Of a stretch of 5,250 nucleotides of DNA, positions 1 to 5,250 are shown piece after piece. A model generated the notes under the pieces. That model was not told where the DNA came from, did not search any database, and was given only the letters and a program-made list of their open reading frames with translations. Positions within the stretch are counted from its first letter, which is position 1. Each line of letters starts with the position of its first letter. A program made the position numbers and the translations under genes. Source of the DNA: an uncultured Christensenella sp. (GTDB lineage: Bacteria > Bacillota > Clostridia > Christensenellales > UBA1242). The stretch is from positions 1 to 5,250 of the forward strand of contig CASFFI010000088.1 of the NCBI GenBank assembly GCA_949293925.1, written 5' to 3'.

Positions 1-1
1 A

Positions 2-814
2 TGCGGTATTGAAAGGGCTAGAGCATTTACTCAAAATGATTCACACATTTTCTGCAGACCTGACCAAATTAAAGATGAAATTAAAGGGGTTATTGATTTA
101 ATTTTAGATGTTTATAAAGACTTTGGCTTTGAAAAATATGAATTTAGGTTGTCATTAAGAGATAAAAATAATACCGAAAAATATTTTGGGAATGACGAAC
201 TTTGGGAAAAGAGCGAAAAAGCTTTAAGAGAAGTTTTGTTTGAATCTAACTTAAAATTTTATGAAGCAGAAGGTGAGGCTGCTTTCTATGGACCTAAAAT
301 TGATGTTCAAGTAAAATCAGCACTTGGTCATGATGTTTCGCTTTCCACTGTTCAACTAGATTATCAATTACCTGAAAAGTTTGATTTGGATTATGTTGAC
401 GAAAATAATACTAGAACTAGACCTATTGTAATTCATCGTGCAATATTAGGCTCTATTGATAGATTTACAGCTTTCCTTTTAGAAGAAACTAAAGGTAATT
501 TACCTGTTTGGTTATCACCTTGTCAGGTTAAAGTTTTGACTATTTCTAACAACAATGATGAGTATGCAAAAAATGTTTACAATAATTTAGTTAATATGGG
601 CATTAGAACTGAATTGGACTTGAATAATGAGTCGATTGGCAAGAAAGTTAGAAATGCTGTTTTGAAAAAAATACCTTATTTGTTAATTTTGGGCGATAAA
701 GAAATGGAAGACAATACTGTTTCAGTAAGAGTTAGAGGAGCAAATGATACAAAAACTTTAAGTTTTGATGAGTTTTCTTCATTAATTATGCAAGATATAA
801 GAAATAAAAAGTAA
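2..814 (+). CDS. thrS: Threonyl-tRNA synthetase, C-terminal part (5' end outside window)
   Basis: This cytoplasmic class II synthetase charges tRNA(Thr) with threonine using ATP. The frame is open from base 2, giving about 270 visible residues of a family that usually has about 640; the N-terminal TGS and editing domains and part of the catalytic core lie upstream. Visible residues 5-18 carry the motif 2 region (RARAFTQNDSHIFC), whose His15 matches a zinc ligand of the family. 'AFYGPKID' and 'STVQLD' follow, then motif 3 (RPIVIHRAILGS), with the second zinc-ligand His at 434-436 and the motif 3 Arg at 461-463. The anticodon-binding domain fills about 500-811, from 'LPVWLSPCQVKVL' through 'IGKKVRNAVLKKIPYLLILGDKE' in pieces. 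The TTG at 149 is internal, because homology continues upstream of it. The motif 2 loop reads QND where E. coli has QDD, keeping the threonine-binding second Asp. A terminator follows directly, so the gene is transcriptionally separate from frr. Identification is secure. Confidence 0.97.
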   Translation, partial: CGIERARAFTQNDSHIFCRPDQIKDEIKGVIDLILDVYKDFGFEKYEFRLSLRDKNNTEKYFGNDELWEKSEKALREVLFESNLKFYEAEGEAAFYGPKIDVQVKSALGHDVSLSTVQLDYQLPEKFDLDYVDENNTRTRPIVIHRAILGSIDRFTAFLLEETKGNLPVWLSPCQVKVLTISNNNDEYAKNVYNNLVNMGIRTELDLNNESIGKKVRNAVLKKIPYLLILGDKEMEDNTVSVRVRGANDTKTLSFDEFSSLIMQDIRNKK

Positions 815-843
815 TTTATAATATAAAAAAATTATTATAATTT

Positions 844-877
844 AAAACACTTTAATTAAAAATTAAGGTGTTTTTTT
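844..877 (+). terminator. Rho-independent terminator of thrS
   Basis: A 14-bp stem is formed by AAAACACTTTAATT (844-857) and AATTAAGGTGTTTT (861-874) around a 3-nt AAA loop. It has one T-G (U-G in RNA) wobble at 851/867 and no mismatch. A seven-T run at 871-877 begins within the 3' arm. The hairpin starts 29 nt after the thrS stop, the usual place for an intrinsic terminator. The stem is A/T-rich, as expected for this genome. The A-run on the 5' side is only four long, so termination in the reverse direction is less convincing. Confidence 0.9.
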
Positions 878-1071
878 ATAAAATTAATTCTACTTAAATA
901 AAAAGTTAATTTAATTATTTTTTGTCTTTATGGTAAAGGTTTTTTGTATATTTTATTTTATATTTATTTAATATTTTAATTAATGTTTAATATTAATTAT
1001 TTGTATTTAAGTCATTAAATATTTTGTTTTTGTGTAATTTATTTTAATAATTTTATCTTTTAAGTGTCAAA

Positions 1072-1099
1072 AATATTAGTTTAGTACTAAATAAATATT
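1072..1099. repeat. 28-bp interrupted dyad
   Basis: The sequence is symmetric about 1085.5. The perfect 12-bp palindrome TTTAGTACTAAA (1080-1091) is flanked on each side by two unmatched bases and then by AATATT (1072-1077 and 1094-1099). In total 12 of 14 base pairs match. It lies about 200 bp upstream of frr and has no following T-run, so it is not a terminator. It could be a DNA-binding site, or chance in A/T-rich DNA. Confidence 0.4.
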
Positions 1100-1197
1100 G
1101 AAAATAGTAATTTATTTTTAATTTATCTAAAATCATATACTTTTATTTGCACTATAATGGTTTTTGTGATATATTGTTTAGTGTTAACAAATGTTGG

Positions 1198-1225
1198 TTG
1201 ACTAATAAATTTTAAGAATTATATT
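1198..1225 (+). promoter_or_regulatory. Candidate sigma-A promoter for frr-uppS-cdsA
   Basis: TTGACT (1198-1203, 5 of 6 consensus bases) and TATATT (1220-1225, 5 of 6) are separated by 16 bp. Initiation would fall near 1232, giving a leader of about 70 nt. It sits downstream of the thrS terminator and upstream of the first gene of the cluster, where a promoter is needed. In DNA this rich in A/T, -10-like hexamers are common, so the TTGACT box carries most of the weight. The perfect TATAAT at 1153-1158 is an alternative but lacks a -35 partner. Confidence 0.45.
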
Positions 1226-1291
1226 GTCAATTATTATATTAAATTTGTGTATTAAAATTTTTAATATTAATTTATTTTCACATTATATAAC

Positions 1292-1297
1292 GGAGGG
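1292..1297 (+). promoter_or_regulatory. Ribosome binding site of frr
   Basis: GGAGGG ends 3 nt before ATG 1301; measured from the GGAGG core the gap is 4 nt, shorter than the usual 5-9. It is the only strong purine block in the region and fixes the frr start. Confidence 0.8.
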
Positions 1298-1300
1298 AAT

Positions 1301-1867
1301 ATGAACGAAGATGTTGAAATGGAACTTTTATCTTACGAAGAAGAACTTGGTAAGTGTTTAAATAGATTAAAAGATGAATATGCAGTTTTGAAAGTTGGAA
1401 GAGCAAATCCTCATATTTTAGATAGGGTTTATGTTGATTATTATGGTAGTATGACTCCTATTAATCAAACTTCTAATATTTCTGTAGTTGACGCTAGAAT
1501 GATTACAGTGTCGCCTTGGGACAATTCAATTTTACATTCTATAAAAAAATCTATTATGGAAGCGAATTTGGGTGTAGGGATTTCTGATGACGGAAAATTG
1601 ATCAGACTTTCATTCCCAGTTTTGACAGAGGAAAGGCGTAGAGAAGTTGCAAAAGATGCTAAAAAGACTTTAGAAGAAACTAAAGTCGCTATGCGAAATA
1701 AACGCAGAGATGTTTTAGATGTATTCAAATCACTTAAAAAAGATAGTAAAATATCAGAAGATGAATACAATACACTAGATAAAAAAGTTCAAAAATTACT
1801 AGACGACAGTATTTCAAGCGCAGATGATTTATGTAATAAGAAAGTGCATGAAATAATGGAAGTGTAA
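1301..1867 (+). CDS. frr: Ribosome recycling factor
   Basis: Ribosome recycling factor works with EF-G in the cytoplasm to split the post-termination ribosome so it can be reused. The protein has 188 residues, close to the usual 185. Family landmarks appear in order: 'KVGRANPHILDRVYVDYYG' (31-49), 'TPINQTSNISV' (52-62), 'SPWDNS' (71-76), 'EANLGVGISDDGKLIRL' (87-103), 'FPVLTEERRRE' (105-115) and 'RNKRRDVLD' (132-140), ending in 'EIMEV'. The two helical stretches at each end form the three-helix bundle (domain I), with the beta-rich domain II at about 31-103. ATG 1301 follows a strong SD, GGAGGG at 1292-1297, with short spacing; the next in-frame ATG (1319) has no SD. It is the first gene of the cluster and ends 1 nt before uppS. 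The usual 'RRDAND' reads 'RRDVLD' here, but the key arginines remain. Confidence 0.97.
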   Translation: MNEDVEMELLSYEEELGKCLNRLKDEYAVLKVGRANPHILDRVYVDYYGSMTPINQTSNISVVDARMITVSPWDNSILHSIKKSIMEANLGVGISDDGKLIRLSFPVLTEERRREVAKDAKKTLEETKVAMRNKRRDVLDVFKSLKKDSKISEDEYNTLDKKVQKLLDDSISSADDLCNKKVHEIMEV

Positions 1868-1868
1868 T

Positions 1869-2582
1869 ATGGATATTACCAACAAACTTAAACGAATTAA
1901 AATTCCTACACATTTAGCACTTATATTAGATGGAAATGGTAGATGGGCAAAAAAAAAGAATTTAAACAGAACAGACGGGCATTCTAAAGGTTTTGAAACA
2001 CTTATTAATATTTGTAAAACCATCAGAAAAATTGGTATTAAATATTTAACTGTTTATGCTTTTTCAACCGAAAATTGGAACAGACCTAAAAAAGAAGTGG
2101 ATTTTTTACTAGACCTATTTGAAAAAGGCATCGACAGGCTAGAAAATGAGTACAAAGACGATGATGTAAAATTGATAATATCAGGTGAACTTGATAGATT
2201 TTCGCAAAACATTCAAAACAAAATTAATAGATTTGTAGCAAATTCTTTTAACAAGTCGGGATTTGTATTAAATCTATGTTTGAATTATGGCGGAAGAGCA
2301 GAAATTGTACGCGCTGTAAATAAAATTATAAATGAAAAATTAGAGTATGTTGATGAAAAAAAATTCTCTAAATATTTATATACGGCAGATTTGCCTGATC
2401 CAGATTTTGTAATTAGAACTAGTGGGGAACAGAGGTTATCCAATTTTTTGCCTTGGCAAACTATTTATTCTGAACTATATTTCCCAAAAGTATTTTGGCC
2501 TGCTTTTAATGACAGTTGCCTTTTAAAAGCTTTAAAAGTGTATTCAAAGCGTGATAGAAGATTCGGGAGAGTAAAAAAGTGA
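1869..2582 (+). CDS. uppS: Undecaprenyl diphosphate synthase (cis-prenyltransferase)
   Basis: This enzyme adds eight isopentenyl diphosphate units in cis to farnesyl diphosphate, making the C55 lipid from which the peptidoglycan and wall-polymer carrier is derived. It is a peripheral enzyme at the inner face of the membrane. The 237 residues match the family length. All signatures are present: 'HLALILDGNGRWA' (15-27) with catalytic Asp21, 'DGHSKG' (36-41), 'YAFSTENWNRP' (63-73), 'NYGGRAEI' (139-146), and 'RTSGEQRLSNFLPWQ' (183-197) followed by 'YSELYF' (200-205). Arg183, Arg189 and Glu202 correspond to the diphosphate- and Mg-binding residues of the E. coli enzyme. The ATG is 1 nt after the frr stop, with a weaker SD (GGAAGTG, 1858-1864) inside the end of frr, so translation is probably coupled. 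It ends in TGA overlapping the cdsA start. Confidence 0.97.
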   Translation: MDITNKLKRIKIPTHLALILDGNGRWAKKKNLNRTDGHSKGFETLINICKTIRKIGIKYLTVYAFSTENWNRPKKEVDFLLDLFEKGIDRLENEYKDDDVKLIISGELDRFSQNIQNKINRFVANSFNKSGFVLNLCLNYGGRAEIVRAVNKIINEKLEYVDEKKFSKYLYTADLPDPDFVIRTSGEQRLSNFLPWQTIYSELYFPKVFWPAFNDSCLLKALKVYSKRDRRFGRVKK

Positions 2583-3442
2583 AAATCAGAATTTTAACAG
2601 GTTCAATTATTTTTATTGTTACTATGCTTTTGGTGTTTTCTAAATTGCTGACACCTTATATTTTTGATATTTTTTTGATAAGTATTGGTGTTCTTGCAAT
2701 TTTAGAAATGTCTAAAATCTTAAATTTAATGAATAAATTGCATTTTAAATGGATTAGTATTTCTATACTTATAATAAACTGTGTTATAATGCATTTACTT
2801 TTATATTTAGGTTATGATTTGTGGTTAATATTCGTTGTAGAGTTTACAATTATTTGTTTGGTTGTAGGAATAGTCGCTTTAATAAAATCAGTTAATATGG
2901 ATATAAAATCTGCAATAATGTTTGCATTAAACACAGCATTAATATGTATATATCCTAGTTTTGTAATTAATTGTATTATGCTTGTCAACAATTTATTTAG
3001 TTCATCACTAAGTTTGATTTTGATTCTTTTACTATTTTTGATACCTATGTTTACTGATAGTTTTGCATTATTTGTTGGAGTGCTATTAAAGGGTAAAAAA
3101 TTGGCACCAAAAATTAGCCCTAAAAAAACTTGGAGCGGATTTATAGGCGGTATTATAGGTGGTGTGCTTGCTAGTGTTATTTGTTATTTCGCTGTTAAAA
3201 ATATAGCATATTTTGATGCTATACCAAAAGTGTTTTTAAATTTTTGGTTCTATATTAGCATAGGTGTTTTCTGTAGCATATTGGGACAACTTGGCGATTT
3301 GTTTGAATCTTTCCTAAAAAGAAGGGCGAATATTAAAGACTCGGGCAACATTTTCCCAGAACACGGCGGTATGCTTGATAGGATTGATAATTTGTTGTTT
3401 GTAAGTTTTGCTATTACTGTTATTTTGCTAATTTTAATTTAA
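2579..3442 (+). CDS. cdsA: Phosphatidate cytidylyltransferase (CDP-diglyceride synthase)
   Basis: This integral membrane enzyme converts phosphatidic acid and CTP to CDP-diacylglycerol, the precursor of bacterial phospholipids. It has 287 residues (family about 260-310). The full CdsA signature lies at residues 244-270 (3308-3388): 'SFLKRRANIKDSG' followed by 'FPEHGGMLDRID'. Upstream are 'TDSFALFVG' (159-167), the loop 'PKISPKKTWSG' (177-187) and 'GQLGDLFES' (236-244). Several hydrophobic segments alternate with these, for example about 7-45, 57-76, 80-102, 112-135, 143-168, 188-205, 220-240 and 271-287. The start is GTG; its first bases form a GTGA overlap with the uppS stop, and the SD GGGAGAG (2565-2571) is 7 nt away. 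Overlap implies translational coupling. It is the last gene of the tight cluster; dxr, often next, is absent. Confidence 0.96.
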   Translation: MKIRILTGSIIFIVTMLLVFSKLLTPYIFDIFLISIGVLAILEMSKILNLMNKLHFKWISISILIINCVIMHLLLYLGYDLWLIFVVEFTIICLVVGIVALIKSVNMDIKSAIMFALNTALICIYPSFVINCIMLVNNLFSSSLSLILILLLFLIPMFTDSFALFVGVLLKGKKLAPKISPKKTWSGFIGGIIGGVLASVICYFAVKNIAYFDAIPKVFLNFWFYISIGVFCSILGQLGDLFESFLKRRANIKDSGNIFPEHGGMLDRIDNLLFVSFAITVILLILI

Positions 3443-3530
3443 ATTATATCTGTTTTATGCTTTTGAATTATCTTTTCAGTTTCTTATATATTTACAAAAT
3501 ATTATAATAAATGTATTTTAAAGGTATTTT

Positions 3531-3560
3531 GCTTATTTGACTTTTAACCTTCAAATACGC
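3531..3560 (+). terminator. Imperfect hairpin, possible terminator of frr-uppS-cdsA
   Basis: GCTTATTTGA (3531-3540) pairs with TCAAATACGC (3551-3560) at 9 of 10 positions around a 10-nt loop, followed only by TTT. It lies about 90 nt after the cdsA stop and is one of the few G/C-containing spots in the spacer. The short T-run makes it a weak intrinsic terminator at best. It could also be a processing or regulatory hairpin. No better terminator is visible after cdsA. Confidence 0.35.
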
Positions 3561-3614
3561 TTTGTAAGATTATCTTTATTTATGCAATGTTCAATAAAAT
3601 CTATTCTAATAAAG

Positions 3615-3641
3615 TTAAATAAGTTTAATATACTTATCTAA
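3615..3641. repeat. 27-bp interrupted dyad
   Basis: The sequence is symmetric about base 3628. ATAAGT (3619-3624) faces ACTTAT (3632-3637), with further matching pairs inside and outside, so 11 of 13 pairs match. No T-run follows. It may be a protein-binding site or chance symmetry in A/T-rich DNA. Like the dyad at 1072-1099, its arms contain AGT facing ACT. Confidence 0.3.
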
Positions 3642-3778
3642 TAATATTTAAAAAATTTAATTACTTATAATGTTAAAAGAAATTTAAATAAAAAGTTAAA
3701 AAAAGCGTAAATACTTAAATAATTGATTTTTAAATTTATGAATGAATTTTTAACATATTAAAACAATATAAAAAACTA

Positions 3779-3849
3779 ATGATTAATTAAAGAATATGAT
3801 TAATTAAAAAATGATGAAGCAGATGGTACAACTATTAATGATTAATGAA
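3779..3849. repeat. Three copies of ATGATTAATTAA-like 12-mer
   Basis: ATGATTAATTAA occurs at 3779-3790 and again, identical, at 3796-3807, a 17-bp period. A third copy with one change, ATGATTAATGAA, lies at 3838-3849. They sit just upstream of the candidate rseP promoter. Spaced copies before a promoter could be operator sites; the low complexity of the DNA makes chance duplication or slippage also plausible. Confidence 0.4.
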
Positions 3850-3867
3850 ATTAAAATACGAAAAATC

Positions 3868-3895
3868 TTGAAATTTTAATTTTATGTAATTTAAT
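3868..3895 (+). promoter_or_regulatory. Candidate sigma-A promoter for rseP
   Basis: TTGAAA (3868-3873, 5 of 6 consensus bases) and TTTAAT (3890-3895, 5 of 6) are 16 bp apart. Initiation near 3902 would leave a leader of about 28 nt containing the SD. A second -10-like hexamer, TATACT (3909-3914), has no good -35 box. A promoter here fits the long gap after cdsA, but the A/T background gives many such matches. Confidence 0.4.
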
Positions 3896-3919
3896 TGTTA
3901 TATTTCTATATACTATTTT

Positions 3920-3926
3920 AGAGGTG
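3920..3926 (+). promoter_or_regulatory. Ribosome binding site of rseP, decides the start
   Basis: AGAGGTG lies just before ATG 3930, with 5 nt between the GAGG core and the start. The GTG inside it (3924-3926) is in frame with rseP and could be mistaken for the start, but it has no SD upstream, only T/A sequence. Confidence 0.8.
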
Positions 3927-3929
3927 CAA

Positions 3930-5249
3930 ATGTATATTATTTTCGCTATATTAATTTTGCTATTTATGGTCTTAATACACGAGTTAGGACATTATATATT
4001 TGGTACGATTTTAGGATTTAAAATTAATGAATTTGCTGTAGGCTTTGGCCCTGCAATTTTTAAAAAGACTAGAAAAAATGGACAAGTTATTTCTCTTAGA
4101 GTTTTGCCTCTTGGCGGTTTTTGTGCTTTTGATGGAGAAGATGACAATAGCACTGACCCTAGAGCATTTAACAATATGCCTGCCTATAAAAGATTAATAG
4201 TTTTATTTGGTGGCGTGTTTTTTAACTTTCTGTCAGCGATAATTTTTTCGTTTATATTACTTGTTTCTGTAGGATACGAAATTCCAGCTGTTAAAAATTC
4301 AGATAATCTTTCAAATATCCCTGCTGGAAGTAGTATAAGATATGTGGCAGGAGAAAAAATTGATTTTGTTTATGACAATTCGTATTCAAAATTAGTGCTT
4401 GATGCTATTAAAAATAATAATTTTGAAGAAGTAATAATTGATGGTACAAATTATGCAAAAATTAGTATTGAATATAAAGAATCTGGCAAACTTAAAGATG
4501 GATTTATTTTGTACAGTGAAGAAGTTAGAATTAATTCAATCTCTGATTATTATGCAAAATTGACTAATTTAAGGCAAAATAATATTATTTTAAGTGTTAA
4601 TAATCAAGAAATTACCTTTGAAAACAATTTTAATAAAATTTTAACAGATTACATCGAAAATAATGAATTTACTTCAGAAGAAATTGAAAATATGCAGTCT
4701 AATGTTCAGATTACTTATTTAGATAATGCTGGTAATGAAAAAACAGGCGTTTTGCCATTGTTGTATGATAAAAACAGTGAGAAATTTTACCTGGCAGATA
4801 AAATTAGCGTTGGTGTTTATTATGAAACTGATTGTAGTATAGATGCCTATAGATTTGGTTTTTTTGAAGGTTTAGCAGAAAGCGTTCCTTTTACACTTAG
4901 GTGGGCACAAAAGATTTTAATTGTTTTTGGTGGATTATTTACAGGCGATGTTCCTTTGTCTTCTTTAGGTGGAACAGTTACTACTATTACAACTATTGCA
5001 GATTATTCTAGTCAAGATTTAACTTTTATATTAGTTTTGCTTCCAATGATTGCAATTAATCTTGCAGTATTTAACATTTTGCCTATTCCTGCACTTGATG
5101 GTGCCAGAATGGTTTTTGTACTAATTGAAATGATAAGAAGAAAACCTATAAATAAAAATGTTGAGGGCACTATCCACGCAGTAGGTTTAATACTTTTGTT
5201 TGGTTTTGTAATAGTTATTGATATATTGCATTTTACAATTTGGACATAA
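3930..5249 (+). CDS. rseP: Site-2 zinc metalloprotease, RseP/RasP family
   Basis: This intramembrane protease cuts substrates such as anti-sigma factors or signal-peptide remnants within the membrane; the actual substrate cannot be read from this window. The protein has 439 residues. Zinc site HELGH is at 17-21 in the first membrane segment, and the second active-site motif 'NILPIPALDG' is at 382-391 with Asp390 (5097-5099). 'VLPLGGFCAFDGED' (58-71) and 'DPRAFNNMPAYKRL' (76-89) are family-typical. Membrane segments lie near 2-25, 88-115, 364-385 and 416-435. The middle (about 116-300) should hold PDZ material but only a faint match is visible ('ILSVNNQEITFENNF', 220-234). ATG 3930 is chosen because GAGG of the SD (3920-3926) lies 5 nt before it; GTG 3924 is part of that SD and has none of its own. 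Variant spots are 'GGVFFN' (94-99) for the usual GPxxN and 'GGTVTT' for the usual GPVGI. Confidence 0.93.
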   Translation: MYIIFAILILLFMVLIHELGHYIFGTILGFKINEFAVGFGPAIFKKTRKNGQVISLRVLPLGGFCAFDGEDDNSTDPRAFNNMPAYKRLIVLFGGVFFNFLSAIIFSFILLVSVGYEIPAVKNSDNLSNIPAGSSIRYVAGEKIDFVYDNSYSKLVLDAIKNNNFEEVIIDGTNYAKISIEYKESGKLKDGFILYSEEVRINSISDYYAKLTNLRQNNIILSVNNQEITFENNFNKILTDYIENNEFTSEEIENMQSNVQITYLDNAGNEKTGVLPLLYDKNSEKFYLADKISVGVYYETDCSIDAYRFGFFEGLAESVPFTLRWAQKILIVFGGLFTGDVPLSSLGGTVTTITTIADYSSQDLTFILVLLPMIAINLAVFNILPIPALDGARMVFVLIEMIRRKPINKNVEGTIHAVGLILLFGFVIVIDILHFTIWT

Positions 5250-5250
5250 A

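Larger units (their letters stand above)
878..1300. other. A/T-rich spacer between thrS and frr, no gene seen
   Basis: About 420 bp of almost pure A/T with stop codons in every frame. The short reading frames I followed are under about 15 codons and lack SD sites. I see no tRNA- or riboswitch-like block. It holds a 28-bp dyad at 1072-1099, an isolated perfect TATAAT at 1153-1158 without a matching -35 box, and a better promoter candidate at 1198-1225. pyrH, which commonly precedes frr, is not here. Confidence 0.75.
3443..3929. other. A/T-rich spacer between cdsA and rseP, where dxr is often found
   Basis: About 490 bp with stops in all frames. The small frames I followed (16 codons from 3457, 19 codons from 3582, 22 codons from 3811) have no SD and no recognisable product. 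None of the Dxr motifs I know (GSTGSIG, ANKE, SGGPF, HPQS) can be read. A full dxr needs about 1.1 kb, so if one was here it has been mostly deleted or decayed beyond recognition. The spacer holds the hairpin at 3531-3560, the dyad at 3615-3641, repeats at 3779-3849 and a promoter candidate at 3868-3895. Confidence 0.75.

Noticed and set aside
149..814. TTG at 149 as the start of a 221-residue protein
   Set aside because: The frame is open to base 2 and the upstream residues carry ThrRS motif 2, so this is an internal codon of thrS.
967..994. TTTAATATT occurring twice, 19 bp apart
   Set aside because: Pure A/T low-complexity sequence; such short matches are expected many times in this spacer.
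1178..1205. TTAGT facing ACTAA around the frr -35 candidate as an operator
   Set aside because: Only 5 bp pair cleanly; inner pairing needs an uneven internal loop, so it is too weak to call.
1465..1770. Reverse-strand open frame of 101 codons
   Set aside because: It lies wholly inside frr, whose protein is clearly recognised; the reverse product has no recognisable motif.
1829..2023. Reverse-strand open frame of 64 codons
   Set aside because: It overlaps the frr/uppS junction and the uppS active-site coding region; antisense shadow.
3582..3641. Small + strand frame of 19 codons after cdsA
   Set aside because: No SD, and its Ile/Lys/Asn/Leu-rich composition is expected from random A/T-rich DNA.
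3811..3879. Small + strand frame of 22 codons before rseP
   Set aside because: No SD, A/T-rich leader and no recognisable product. The +2-shifted reading (NDEADGTTIND) is also too short to be called a gene remnant.
3992..4174. Reverse-strand open frame of 60 codons
   Set aside because: It is antisense to the conserved N-terminal part of rseP and has no support of its own.

Overview
The window looks like ordinary chromosome from a very AT-rich, low-GC Firmicutes-like bacterium, probably a clostridial relative. This rests on three things seen directly: strongly A/T-biased codons and near-pure A/T spacers, Shine-Dalgarno (SD) sites of the GGAGG type, and a threonyl-tRNA synthetase with the 'STVQLD' wording after 'FYGPKID' that I associate with clostridial ThrRS. 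TGA is used as a stop (uppS) and tryptophan is TGG, so the code is standard rather than mycoplasmal. No species can be named from the sequence alone.

Layout, all on the + strand. Positions 2-814 are the 3' part of thrS (start outside the window), followed by a clear intrinsic terminator at 844-877. Positions 878-1300 are an A/T-rich spacer with no gene, holding a 28-bp dyad and a candidate promoter. Positions 1301-3442 are a tight frr-uppS-cdsA cluster: frr and uppS are 1 nt apart, and uppS and cdsA overlap by 4 nt. Positions 3443-3929 are a second A/T-rich spacer with an imperfect hairpin, a dyad, a small repeat cluster and a candidate promoter. Positions 3930-5249 are a complete rseP-type site-2 protease gene that ends one base before the window does.

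How the genes fit together. frr recycles ribosomes after termination. uppS makes the C55 undecaprenyl diphosphate carrier for cell-wall synthesis. cdsA makes CDP-diacylglycerol for phospholipids. rseP is an intramembrane protease. In many bacteria these sit in the order pyrH-frr-uppS-cdsA-dxr-rseP. Here pyrH is not next to frr, and dxr is missing from its usual place: about 490 bp without a gene lies there instead. That gap is the most informative oddity. I found no mobile element, CRISPR array, tRNA, rRNA or defence-like gene, and nothing that I can honestly call a new system.
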